This document shows, in pieces, positions 1-7,794 of a stretch of DNA of 64,000 nucleotides. The translations under genes and the position numbers were made by a program. Under the pieces are notes generated by a model. That model searched no databases, was not told the origin of the DNA, and worked only from the letters and a program-made list of their open reading frames with translations. The stretch's first letter is position 1. Every line of letters starts with the position of its first letter. The stretch comes from CAZRXG01 sp964603985 (GTDB lineage: Bacteria > Chloroflexota > Anaerolineae > Aggregatilineales > UBA3940). Where the stretch lies: positions 16,298 through 80,297 of the forward strand of contig CAZRXG010000017.1 of assembly GCA_964603985.1 (NCBI GenBank). The letters are read 5' to 3'.

Positions 1-666
1 AAGTGGGCCGAAGGCCGGGAATCGCAGGCGTCGGTCATCTCCGAGGCCCTGACCGGCGCGGGCGAGACGCGTGCCCTGTGGCTTAAGGTCGCGGGATACG
101 GCGCTTACGGCCTGCTGCGCGGGGAGAGCGGCGTGCACCGGCTCGCGCAGGCCAACCCTCAGGATGGGAGGCGTCAGATCGCCAGGGCAGTGGTCACGGC
201 CTGGCCCGACCTTCCCGACCAGGAACTGCCGGAACACGACCCCAAGCTGGCGGTCGTCAAGAAACGGCGGCTCGACGGCGCGGGAGTGTTCAATAAGCAG
301 CTGAGTGCGCAGGTTGATGTCCGGCTGGGTGACGATCAACCTGCCCTGTGGTTGGCCGGGAGCCTGCCCGCCGACGCCCTGGCGCAGGAGGCGATCAGGC
401 TGCTGCGTATCATGGCGGTGGTCGAAGCCTTGCCGCCCCAGGGGGAAACCGTGCGCGCTGAGGAAACCGTGCGCGCTAAGGGAACCGTGCGCGCTTACGT
501 GCGCTACAAACAGTGCTACGCCAGAGATCCGCGCACCGGGGTCAGGTCGGACGACCTCGACGCGACGTTAAACGGGAAGATCGAGGCGTTCCTGGAAGCC
601 TACCTGAGACAGGTAGTGAAAAGCGAAGAGGCAGGCGATACAATTAAGACAAAACTGGTAGGATAA
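1..666 (+). CDS. Peptide chain release factor 2-like protein lacking GGQ (5' partial)
   Basis: The reading frame is open from base 1, so the N-terminus lies outside the window; 221 codons are visible. The start matches the end of the PCRF domain of RF2 (KWAEGRE, then GAYGLLRGESGVHRL, the counterpart of AYGWLRTETGVHRLVR). The C-terminus also matches RF2: RDPRTGVRSDDLDATLNGKI aligns with the KDLRTGVETRNTQAVLDG region and the following FIEA-type segment. Where RF1/RF2 carry SGAGGQHVNK, this protein reads DGAGVFNKQL, so the catalytic GGQ is absent. It therefore cannot hydrolyse peptidyl-tRNA in the usual way. I infer a paralogue that still binds the ribosome in some other role, or a decaying gene; the long intact frame favours a functional protein. 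An 18-bp triplicate lies at 445-498. Confidence 0.75.
   Translation, partial: KWAEGRESQASVISEALTGAGETRALWLKVAGYGAYGLLRGESGVHRLAQANPQDGRRQIARAVVTAWPDLPDQELPEHDPKLAVVKKRRLDGAGVFNKQLSAQVDVRLGDDQPALWLAGSLPADALAQEAIRLLRIMAVVEALPPQGETVRAEETVRAKGTVRAYVRYKQCYARDPRTGVRSDDLDATLNGKIEAFLEAYLRQVVKSEEAGDTIKTKLVG
445..498 (+). repeat. Three tandem 18-bp units inside the RF2-like gene
   Basis: Units at 445-462, 463-480 and 481-498 encode ETVRAE, ETVRAK and GTVRAY. They differ by only a few bases, which suggests recent slippage. They sit between the degenerate catalytic domain and the conserved C-terminal segment, a region that is helical in RF2. Confidence 0.85.
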
Positions 667-673
667 ACGAGTA

Positions 674-1573
674 ATGCGTGAACCGGAACGACGGATGCTG
701 GTATCAATGGCCCACCCGGACGACGAGTCGTTTGGCATGGCGGGCACCATCGCGCGCTACGCCAGCGAGGGCGTCGGCGTTTACCTGATCTGCGCCACCA
801 ACGGCGATGTCGGCATGGTTGAGCCGGAATTCATGCGGGGATTCGAGACGATAGCCGAGCTTCGCCGGGCAGAACTGGACTGCGCGGTGCAAACGCTGGG
901 CCTTGAGCGGGTGTACGCTTTCGGCTACCGCGACTCCGGTATGCGCGGCTCGCCGGATAACCGGCACCCTGACAGCCTGTTCGCCGCCGACCTCGACGAA
1001 GTCACGCGCCGGGTGACAGAAGTCATCCGCATGGTGCGCCCCCAGGTCGTGGTGACGTTCGACCCGTCCGGCGGTTACGGCCACCCCGACCACGTTCGGA
1101 TGCACCAGGCCACTGTGCGCGCCGTCGACGCCGCCGCCGACCCGGCGCAGTATCCTGAGCAGATCGAGGTGGGCCTGGAGCCGTACCGCCCGCAGAAACT
1201 CTACTACATGACCTTCGACCGCCACATGCTGAGGATCGTCGTCAGGCTGCTGCCACTCTTCGGCGTCGACCCGGCCCGAATGGGGCGCAACCAGGACCTC
1301 AACATGTACGAATTCGCGGCAGTTGACTCGCCCATCCACGCGCGCATCGCGACCAGCAGGTACGCCCACATCGCCGACCAGGCCCGCCGGTGCCACGCCA
1401 GCCAGCTTGGCGGCGCAGGCGGCCCGCGCCGCATCAGCGAGGCGATCAGCCGCCTGCTGTTCGGCACCCGCGAACCCTTCACCCGCGCGCAGCCGCCTGT
1501 GAACGGCGCGCGCGTGCGGGAAACCGACCTCTTCGAGGGTGTCCGGCCCGACCGACCCGATCAGGGCGCGTAG
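674..1573 (+). CDS. PIG-L family deacetylase (LmbE-like)
   Basis: A 299-residue metal-dependent N-acetylglucosaminyl deacetylase-fold protein. The zinc motif AHPDDE lies at residues 13-18 and the second motif GHPDH near residue 138, both as expected for the PIG-L/LmbE/MshB/Mca family. Members deacetylate GlcNAc-containing small molecules or cleave amides of thiol conjugates; the substrate here cannot be read from sequence. No signal peptide is seen, so it is probably cytoplasmic. It starts 7 bases after the RF2-like gene and may be co-transcribed with it. Its 3' end overlaps the convergent caspase-like gene by 13 bases. Length and motifs are complete. Confidence 0.88.
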   Translation: MREPERRMLVSMAHPDDESFGMAGTIARYASEGVGVYLICATNGDVGMVEPEFMRGFETIAELRRAELDCAVQTLGLERVYAFGYRDSGMRGSPDNRHPDSLFAADLDEVTRRVTEVIRMVRPQVVVTFDPSGGYGHPDHVRMHQATVRAVDAAADPAQYPEQIEVGLEPYRPQKLYYMTFDRHMLRIVVRLLPLFGVDPARMGRNQDLNMYEFAAVDSPIHARIATSRYAHIADQARRCHASQLGGAGGPRRISEAISRLLFGTREPFTRAQPPVNGARVRETDLFEGVRPDRPDQGA

Positions 1574-3417
1574 ACGACGAAGTTATCAAACGAGACGCCG
1601 ACCGGGGCCTGCCGGACGGTCTGCACGGCAAGCCCCACCTGCCCCGACCCGTACCGCTTATTCTCGATTGCAGCGACGGCCCGACCATCGTAGTACAGCG
1701 TCAGGTCGGCGCCGTCGAACCGGGCCGCCAGGCGGTGCGTCACGTCCTCAACCGGCGGAGCGTCGAGAACCGAGGGCCGGATCAGGTAGGACACCGCGCC
1801 GCCCTCCTGGAGGATCAGGGCAAATCTCCCGTCAACGCCAACGCGGTAGTAGTAATAATTGTCAAAGTCGATCTGCCGGAAGACCAGCCCGAAACCGCCG
1901 TCGGGCTGCGAGGTGAGCAGCGTGGCATCGACGCTCACGACGGCATCCCTGGGCACCAGGTCGCGCGGGCGGTCGAACCACAGGCTGTAGGTGCCGTACA
2001 CCGTGAAGTACATCTCACCGCCGTCAACGCAGCGGCGGACGCGCCCGTCCCCGGCGGTAGGCTCCCACCAGTCGTTCAAGACGGAGAAGTCATCCTCAAA
2101 CAGAACGGTGCTCCCCGCCGGGACCGTCGGGGGCAGCATCGCAGTCGCGGAGGGGGTGAGGGCGGACCGCTCGCCGGGGGAGGTGGCAGGCGTTCCAGAG
2201 GTGGCACCAGGCCCAACCGGGGTTTCCTGCTGCTCCGCCTCCAACGCCTGCGCAGCGCGGGTGGCAGCCAACCGGCCCCGCCAGACGGCGGTTCCACCCG
2301 CGACGACGGTCCCCAGGCAGACCAGCGCCAGCAGCAGGAAGACGATCACGGCATAGCGCCGCCACAGCCCCGCCAGCCTGTCACGCAGACGCAGCGCAGG
2401 CCGCGACGCGCGTGTCGGCTCCGAGGGAGCGGGCGGCGGAGGAATGTCGATGCCCAGCAGGCGCAGAGCCGTGTGTGTCACCCTGGGATCGGGGTCGCTC
2501 TCGGCGACCTCCTGAAGGCGCTCCAGAGCCAGTTGAGCCAGCACCTTGTCAGAGCCGTCCGCGATCCCGGTCAGTTCGTTCAGGGCGATCAGGCGGGCCG
2601 GAACCGTCCCCTGGCGGAGCGTCACCTCCAGGCGGGGCGGCAGACACACGCCCTGGGGCAGCGTGAACACGAAGTCGCCGTCGCCTTCGATCCAGCCGTA
2701 CTGCGGCGTCTGGCGGACATCGGGGCGGGCCTTGATGTGGCGGCTGACGTAGCCCATCACGTCGCTGGCCGTCATCAGGTTGGTGGCTGTGGCCGCTTCG
2801 CCGGAGAGGGCGTCCAGCAGGTAGCCGCTGAAAGCCGAATTGCCGTCCGGGTCGCCCCCGTCCATGACCTGCTCATCCTCGCGCCCGGCGGTCATGACCT
2901 GCACCGCGCGGTGCATGAGGAAGTGCTCAATGGTGGGAGCGGCGTAGTGGCTGCGGCGGAACGACAGCCCGCTGTAGCAGGCATCCATGATGAACAGGAT
3001 GTGTTTGGCCGGCAGGAACTTGGCCTGATCGATCAGGTCGCCCATCTCGATCAACGTGCGCCAGGCGCGCGGCGCGGCGTCAACCGGTGCCATGTAGCCG
3101 ACCTTGCTCCCGTCGTTGGCCCGGCGCGTGAGGCCGTGCCCGGCGAAAAAGACCATGATCCGGTCGTCGGGTGCAATGTGCTGGGGGGTGATAACCATGT
3201 CGAAGACGGCCAGGATGTTGTCACGGGTAGCCATCTCGTCGGTCAGCAGGATGACCTGCTCCGGCGGGAAGCTGTGATAACCCATCAGCAGGCTCGCCAC
3301 GTCGTGGGCGTCCTTGACCGCGCTGTTAAGGGGTGGCATGCTGCGATAGGCGTTGATCCCTACAACCAACGCCCAGCTTGAATGATAGTGTGGGGCGTAC
3401 AGGGTCTCCTCGCCCAT
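1561..3417 (-). CDS. Membrane-anchored caspase-like (C14) protein with C-terminal lectin-like domain
   Basis: About 618 residues. Residues 14-250 form a caspase/metacaspase domain: ALVVGINAY start, catalytic His in FFAGHG (about residue 94) and catalytic Cys in MDACYSG (about 147). A short segment with one HEAT-like repeat follows (about 275-325), then a transmembrane helix (about 355-378). The C-terminus (about 430-618) is a beta-rich LamG/DUF1080-like domain (FEDDFSVLNDWW ... SFDNFVVY). The topology suggests a cytoplasmic protease with an exposed carbohydrate- or ligand-binding domain. The ATG at 3417 is preferred because GGAG lies upstream; a GTG at 3426 is the alternative. Bacterial caspase homologues often take part in stress, cell death or defence signalling; the role here is not known. 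Confidence 0.85.
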   Translation of the reverse strand: MGEETLYAPHYHSSWALVVGINAYRSMPPLNSAVKDAHDVASLLMGYHSFPPEQVILLTDEMATRDNILAVFDMVITPQHIAPDDRIMVFFAGHGLTRRANDGSKVGYMAPVDAAPRAWRTLIEMGDLIDQAKFLPAKHILFIMDACYSGLSFRRSHYAAPTIEHFLMHRAVQVMTAGREDEQVMDGGDPDGNSAFSGYLLDALSGEAATATNLMTASDVMGYVSRHIKARPDVRQTPQYGWIEGDGDFVFTLPQGVCLPPRLEVTLRQGTVPARLIALNELTGIADGSDKVLAQLALERLQEVAESDPDPRVTHTALRLLGIDIPPPPAPSEPTRASRPALRLRDRLAGLWRRYAVIVFLLLALVCLGTVVAGGTAVWRGRLAATRAAQALEAEQQETPVGPGATSGTPATSPGERSALTPSATAMLPPTVPAGSTVLFEDDFSVLNDWWEPTAGDGRVRRCVDGGEMYFTVYGTYSLWFDRPRDLVPRDAVVSVDATLLTSQPDGGFGLVFRQIDFDNYYYYRVGVDGRFALILQEGGAVSYLIRPSVLDAPPVEDVTHRLAARFDGADLTLYYDGRAVAAIENKRYGSGQVGLAVQTVRQAPVGVSFDNFVVYAP

Positions 3418-3490
3418 CGCGAACACGCTCCAGAATTAGAATCTGGTTTGTTCCCTATCTACATAGTACTGGAAGCCCACCCCGTCGCGG

Positions 3491-3496
3491 TATAAT
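3491..3496 (+). promoter_or_regulatory. Possible -10 element before MBL hydrolase gene
   Basis: A perfect TATAAT lies 49 bases upstream of the chosen start at 3546. No convincing -35 hexamer is seen at the right distance, so this is a weak call. Confidence 0.35.
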
Positions 3497-3545
3497 GCAT
3501 TAGTCCTATTCTTCATCGCCAATACCAATGCAAATGGGAGTGAGT

Positions 3546-4169
3546 ATGGACGTTGACATCATGACCGTGGGACCTATCCAGACCAACGCCTACCTGGTGA
3601 CCTGCCGCCAGACCCGCGAAGCCGTGCTGATCGACCCGGGTTGGGATGACCCATCCATCATCGAAGCCATCAAGGCACGCCAGGCGAACGTCAGGTACAT
3701 CGTGAACACCCACGCCCACTGGGATCACATCTGCGGCAACGCCGCCCTGCACCAGCAGACTGGGGCGCCGCTGGCGATACACCAGGACGACATCCCCCTG
3801 CTGCGAAACAAGGGCGGTGCCGACGAGTGGCAGATCCCGATGCAGCCCAGCCCGGAGCCTGCTCACCTGCTGGTCCCCGGCGAAGTGCTGGAGGTCGGGA
3901 AGCTGCGCTTCAAGATACTCTTCACGCCGGGGCACACGCCGGGCCACGTCTCGCTGTACGAGGAAACAAAAAAGGCGCTCTTTGACGGGGACGTGATCTT
4001 CAAGCAGGGCATTGGCCGCACCGACCTGCCGGGCGGGGACATGCGGGCCATAATGAACTCGATCAAGAACGTGCTGCTGAAGCTGCCCGACGACGTGGTC
4101 GTGTATCCGGGGCACGGGCCGACGACGACCATCGGCGAGGAGCGCGTGTCTAACCCCTGGCTGCGGTGA
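3546..4169 (+). CDS. MBL-fold metal-dependent hydrolase (glyoxalase II-like)
   Basis: A 207-residue metallo-beta-lactamase-fold protein. The zinc motif THAHWDH lies near residue 60, followed by the downstream His in TPGHTPGH, the Asp in FDGDVIF and the His in YPGHGP. These are the ligands of the glyoxalase II/persulfide dioxygenase-like subgroup, so a thioester or related hydrolase is likely; the exact substrate is open. The ATG at 3546 is chosen because GGGAG sits 5 bases before it; the upstream ATG at 3528 has no ribosome site. The gene converges with the lipoprotein gene at 4173. Confidence 0.85.
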   Translation: MDVDIMTVGPIQTNAYLVTCRQTREAVLIDPGWDDPSIIEAIKARQANVRYIVNTHAHWDHICGNAALHQQTGAPLAIHQDDIPLLRNKGGADEWQIPMQPSPEPAHLLVPGEVLEVGKLRFKILFTPGHTPGHVSLYEETKKALFDGDVIFKQGIGRTDLPGGDMRAIMNSIKNVLLKLPDDVVVYPGHGPTTTIGEERVSNPWLR

Positions 4170-4172
4170 GGC

Positions 4173-5000
4173 TCAATCGCTCAGGCCAAGCACGTGACGC
4201 CTGACCACGGCCTGGCCCTCGTCGTCGAGCACCCACTCCAGGAAAGCGCGCACGTTGTCCTCCGGCTCTTCGAGCGACACGAATACGACGGGCGTCACGA
4301 GGCGGTACGCCTTGTCGCGGGCGGCACTCAGAGTCGGGAAGGCAGCCTCAACGCCCAGGGCGAGCACACTCAGGGAGAGAGCACGCTCGTCGAGCGCGTT
4401 GTGGGCGACGTAGCCGACAGCGCCGGGCGTCGTGCCGACCAGCTCCAGCACGTGCCCCTCGTCGACGGCCAGACGGGCCGACGGCGTCAGTGGGGCTTGC
4501 TCCATGATGAGCGCCTCGAAAGCCAGCCGCGTTGAGCTTCCCCGCTCACGTGAGACGACCTGGATACCAACATCCGGCCCGTCCAGTGCCGACCAGTTCC
4601 TCACCTGACCGGAGAAGATGGCCCGCAGATCGCCGCGTGCCAGGTCTTCAACCGTAACACCGGGGTGGGCGACGATCACCAGCAGCTCAAATCCGACCGG
4701 GGTGCTGAACAACTCGCGCTCGTCAGGCGGGTGGAGCAGCAGCGCCGCGTCGACTTCGCCGGAGGACAGCGCAGCCAGCGCGGTGTCCCGGTTGCCGTGA
4801 GCCAGCGTCAGGATCGCGTGAGGCTGGCGCGTCTCGTAGGCGTTAAGCAGGCTCTCGGCGAGTGGGGCGGAGGCCGTATCGGCGGCCAGACGGAGCGGGG
4901 ACGCGTCCCCATTGAGCGGGATCGGCTGTCCGCACCCGGCGGTGATAAGAGCAGCCAGCAGTAAGACAGGCTCCGCCGCCCGCCAGCCGGTCACGGTCAC
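4173..5000 (-). CDS. PstS-like substrate-binding lipoprotein
   Basis: A 275-residue predicted lipoprotein: hydrophobic signal followed by lipobox ITAGC near residue 24. The body resembles periplasmic binding proteins of the phosphate (PBP-like) family, with typical segments LRAIFSGQVRNWSALDG, RERGSSTR and GAVGYVAHNA. No ABC permease or ATPase genes are adjacent, so its partner transporter is elsewhere or it has a sensing role. It starts with GTG at 5000, overlapping the uppP stop by 3 bases (GTGA), so it is translationally coupled to uppP in a tgt-uppP-lipoprotein operon. Confidence 0.8.
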   Translation of the reverse strand: MTVTGWRAAEPVLLLAALITAGCGQPIPLNGDASPLRLAADTASAPLAESLLNAYETRQPHAILTLAHGNRDTALAALSSGEVDAALLLHPPDERELFSTPVGFELLVIVAHPGVTVEDLARGDLRAIFSGQVRNWSALDGPDVGIQVVSRERGSSTRLAFEALIMEQAPLTPSARLAVDEGHVLELVGTTPGAVGYVAHNALDERALSLSVLALGVEAAFPTLSAARDKAYRLVTPVVFVSLEEPEDNVRAFLEWVLDDEGQAVVRRHVLGLSD

Positions 5001-5812
5001 GTGCCCCGCAGCAGCAGAACGAGCAGGCTGATCAGCGAGGCGACGACGCAGTAGGCGGCGAAGATGCCTGTCGAGCGCGTCCGCAGGAAGGCCAGCAGCC
5101 AGCGAATGACCAGATAGCCGCTGATCAAAGCGCTTAAGAACCCGGCCAGCAGCGCCAGCATCTCAGGTGAGTTCAGACCCACCCGAAACAGGTCCACCAG
5201 CTCCATCACGACGGCAGCCAGGATCACCGGCGTAGCCAGCAGAAAACTGAAGCGGGCGGCATCGTCGCGCTGCACGTCGCGCAGGCGGCCCGCCGTGATC
5301 GTCGAGCCGGAGCGGCTGATGCCGGGCAGGAACGCCACCACCTGGGCCAACCCGACGATCAGACTGTCCCGCCAGGTCAGGTTCTCCAGACGGCGTCTTG
5401 TTTTACCCAGCCACTCACCGATCCACAGCAGGGCGGCGGTCACCAGCAGCAGCAGCGCCGCGATAAGCGGGCTTTCAAAAGCGCCTTTTAAGAACCCGAA
5501 GAACAGCGCACCGGCCACGATGGCCGGGACGGTGCCCAGCAGCAGCAGCGCCAGGAGCCTCGCGTCGGGGTCGTCGCCGTCACGCTCACGCAGCCAGCGG
5601 ATACCGCCGCGTATCATCCTCACCCAGTCACGCCAGAAGTAGATCAGCACGCCGAACATGGTCCCGAAGTGAACGGCCACGCTGAACGTCAGGCCGGGTG
5701 TCTCCCAGCCCAGCAGCCAGGGCACGAGCACCAAATGGCCGGAGCTTGAAACCGGAATGAACTCGGTTGCGCCTTGAACGATACCCAAAACGATTGCCTG
5801 GAAGATGGTCAA
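4997..5812 (-). CDS. uppP: Undecaprenyl-diphosphatase UppP
   Basis: A 271-residue polytopic membrane enzyme that dephosphorylates undecaprenyl diphosphate to recycle the lipid carrier for peptidoglycan and other wall polymers. The family motifs are clear: GATEFIPVSSSGH near the N-terminus and LPGISRSGSTI near residue 165. The start is taken as TTG at 5812 because AAGGA lies just upstream and the protein then begins TIFQAIVLG as in the family; the longer ATG version would add 24 unrelated residues. The TTG overlaps the tgt stop codon by 2 bases, so the two genes are coupled. Confidence 0.93.
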   Translation of the reverse strand: MTIFQAIVLGIVQGATEFIPVSSSGHLVLVPWLLGWETPGLTFSVAVHFGTMFGVLIYFWRDWVRMIRGGIRWLRERDGDDPDARLLALLLLGTVPAIVAGALFFGFLKGAFESPLIAALLLLVTAALLWIGEWLGKTRRRLENLTWRDSLIVGLAQVVAFLPGISRSGSTITAGRLRDVQRDDAARFSFLLATPVILAAVVMELVDLFRVGLNSPEMLALLAGFLSALISGYLVIRWLLAFLRTRSTGIFAAYCVVASLISLLVLLLRGT

Positions 5813-6948
5813 CGTCCGTTTCCTTGGGTGGATGCAGGTGTGTGTAGCCGGGCCAATGTATCGGCTGCGAAGGTGGAAAAACACCCCTCGTAGATGGCGG
5901 CTCGCATTTGCTCGGTGAGGCGCACCAACATGCGTAAATTGTGGATGCTCAACAGAGTGGAAGCTATCATCTCCTTGCTGTTGAGGAGATGGCGCACGTA
6001 CGCGCGGCTGAAGTTCCGGCAGGTGTAGCAGTCACACGTCTCATCCAGCGGCGACCTGTCACGCGCATAGACGGCGTTGCGCACGTTGATCTGTCCCCGG
6101 CGCGTCAGCGCAGCCCCGTGCCGCGCGACGCGCGTCGGCAGTACGCAGTCGAAGATGTCGATCCCCCGCGCCACGCAGTTGATCAGGTCCTCTATCGTGC
6201 CGACGCCCATCAGGTAGCGCGGTTTGTCGGCAGGCAGCAGCGGCGTGACGGCCTCCAGGATGCGGTGCATGTCCTCCTTGCTCTCACCGACGGATAGCCC
6301 GCCGATGGCGTAGCCGGGGAAGTCCAGCCCGGTCAGGAAGCGCGCCGACCGGCAGCGCAGATCGTCGAAGCTTCCCCCTTGCAGGATGCCGAACAACGCC
6401 TGCTGCTCCTGAGTCGTCCACGCGGTAAGGCACCGCTCGGCCCAGCGGTGGGTGCGATCCAGGGCAGCCACGTTGTAGTCGTAGTCGAGAGGGTCGGAGC
6501 ACTCGTCAAAGGCCATGATGATGTCCGCGCCCAGGTTCTGCTGGATGGCAACCGACCGCTCCGGCGTGAAGTGGTGCCGGGAGCCATCAAGGTGTGACTG
6601 AAAGGTCACGCCGTCGTCGTCGATCTCGTTGATGTCACCCAGGCTCCACACCTGGAAGCCGCCGCTGTCGGTCAGGATAGGCCCCCCCCACCCCATAAAG
6701 GTGTGCAGGCCGCCCAGTTCCCGGATCAGCTCGTCGCCGGGACGCAGATAAAGGTGATAGGTGTTAGCCAGGACCAGCGTCGCACCCAGGTCGGCCAGAT
6801 CGCGCGGCGTGACGGCCTTGACCGTCGCCTGGGTCCCTACCGGGCAAAAGACCGGTGTCCGGACGGGGCCGTGGGGAGTGTGAAACACCCCGGCGCGGGC
6901 AGGGCCGTCGGTGGCTTCCAATTGAAAGGTGAACGCCTGTGGAGACAC
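5809..6948 (-). CDS. tgt: Queuine tRNA-guanine ribosyltransferase
   Basis: A 379-residue enzyme that exchanges guanine-34 of tRNAs with GUN anticodons for the queuosine precursor preQ1. Seen: FCPVGTQATVKA, active-site DSGGFQ near residue 95, FDCVLPTR with the second catalytic Asp near residue 270, and the zinc site CDCYTC with a downstream Cys/His. The start is GTG at 6948. An extended -10 (TGTTATAAT) ends only 8 bases before this GTG, which predicts a leaderless or nearly leaderless mRNA. queG, the last step of queuosine synthesis, is at 42154. tgt leads the minus-strand operon with uppP and the lipoprotein. Confidence 0.95.
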   Translation of the reverse strand: MSPQAFTFQLEATDGPARAGVFHTPHGPVRTPVFCPVGTQATVKAVTPRDLADLGATLVLANTYHLYLRPGDELIRELGGLHTFMGWGGPILTDSGGFQVWSLGDINEIDDDGVTFQSHLDGSRHHFTPERSVAIQQNLGADIIMAFDECSDPLDYDYNVAALDRTHRWAERCLTAWTTQEQQALFGILQGGSFDDLRCRSARFLTGLDFPGYAIGGLSVGESKEDMHRILEAVTPLLPADKPRYLMGVGTIEDLINCVARGIDIFDCVLPTRVARHGAALTRRGQINVRNAVYARDRSPLDETCDCYTCRNFSRAYVRHLLNSKEMIASTLLSIHNLRMLVRLTEQMRAAIYEGCFSTFAADTLARLHTPASTQGNGR

Positions 6949-6956
6949 AGCGCCGC

Positions 6957-6965
6957 ATTATAACA
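6957..6965 (-). promoter_or_regulatory. Extended -10 promoter of tgt operon
   Basis: On the minus strand the sequence reads TGTTATAAT, a perfect -10 with the TGn extension. No good -35 is visible, as is common for extended -10 promoters. The expected transcription start falls at or 1-2 bases before the GTG start codon. Confidence 0.6.
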
Positions 6966-6987
6966 CCAGCCGCGCCCGGCGGCACAT

Positions 6988-7019
6988 AAAAACAACCACC
7001 GTCTGGCAAAGACGGTGGT
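6988..7019 (-). terminator. Intrinsic terminator of the 7059-7676 gene
   Basis: A perfect 10-bp stem, ACCACCGTCT paired with AGACGGTGGT, has a 5-base loop. On the minus strand it is followed by TTGTTTTTAT, the expected U-rich tail. Confidence 0.88.
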
Positions 7020-7058
7020 CGCACGGTGGTTGCGATAAACGCCCGAATCGAGTGCTCG

Positions 7059-7676
7059 CTAGCCCTGCAGGTAGTTGGCATCGATGTACTTCAGGACATC
7101 AACCAACACCTTACCGGCCCATGATTTTTTGAGGGGCATGAGCTTGTTGATGGACTGGTCGTCCGCGCGTGGATGTGAGTCCGGCTCAATGGCGTCCGTC
7201 ATCTGGAAGAGCAGGGTGGCCTGGCGCTTTGCTCCCAGGATCTCGGCGGCGTGCGCCAGGTGCAGGAAGGGGTCGTACTCTTGAAAGTCCTCTACCATGC
7301 ACTGGGCGATCACGCTGCGCGACCACCAGACCAGCGCCTCCGGCAAACGTCCCAGGTCGAATTCGGCCAGCCCGGCGACGGAATACAGGCGGTATTTGCG
7401 ATTACACTGCGACATGGCATCGACGGCGACCTTCCGCGCCTCAGCCGGGAATTCCTTCTGGTAATAGATGTACGCGATCATGAAGGGGATCAGGTCGTAG
7501 TCGGGGTACATCTTCACCAGAGCCATGGCGTAGTCAACGGCCTCCTGCATATTGCCCGCATCACGTAGTTCGGCAACACGCGCCAACTCCGGCACACTGG
7601 CCTCATCGCGTTCGTCTCTGACTTCTTCAAGCGGCAGGGTTGTGCACAGCCTGAAGAATTCCTCTGCTTTCCCCAT
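7059..7676 (-). CDS. TPR-like repeat protein of unknown role
   Basis: A 205-residue soluble, helix-rich protein. Helical pairs such as AVDYAMALVKMYPDYDLIPFMIAYIYY and YRLYSVAGLAEFDLGRLPEALVWWSRSV look like tetratricopeptide repeats (about residues 35-160), so a scaffold or protein-interaction role is plausible. No enzymatic motif is seen. The ATG at 7676 is preferred over the GTG at 7685 because AGGTGAG sits 4 bases before it. It is monocistronic and ends at the terminator at 6988-7019. It lies back-to-back with the MurF-Alr gene. Confidence 0.7.
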   Translation of the reverse strand: MGKAEEFFRLCTTLPLEEVRDERDEASVPELARVAELRDAGNMQEAVDYAMALVKMYPDYDLIPFMIAYIYYQKEFPAEARKVAVDAMSQCNRKYRLYSVAGLAEFDLGRLPEALVWWSRSVIAQCMVEDFQEYDPFLHLAHAAEILGAKRQATLLFQMTDAIEPDSHPRADDQSINKLMPLKKSWAGKVLVDVLKYIDANYLQG

Positions 7677-7750
7677 TCGACTCACCTCATGAGAATGAAT
7701 GATTACTGATACCGGCGAAAATATACTTTAGCATATCACAAGTTCATCAC

Positions 7751-7779
7751 TTTCCAAAGCCTTCCGGCATGGCTATACT
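7751..7779 (+). promoter_or_regulatory. Putative promoter of the MurF-Alr gene
   Basis: TTTCCA, a 17-base spacer and TATACT. The -10 is good and the -35 moderate. The start site would fall about 9 bases before the ATG at 7795, so the leader is very short. Confidence 0.45.
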
Positions 7780-7794
7780 GGTGCTGGGGGTGCC

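Noticed and set aside
4997..5884. Longer ATG-start version of uppP
   Set aside because: It adds 24 residues overlapping tgt with no ribosome site, while TTG at 5812 has AAGGA and the usual family N-terminus.
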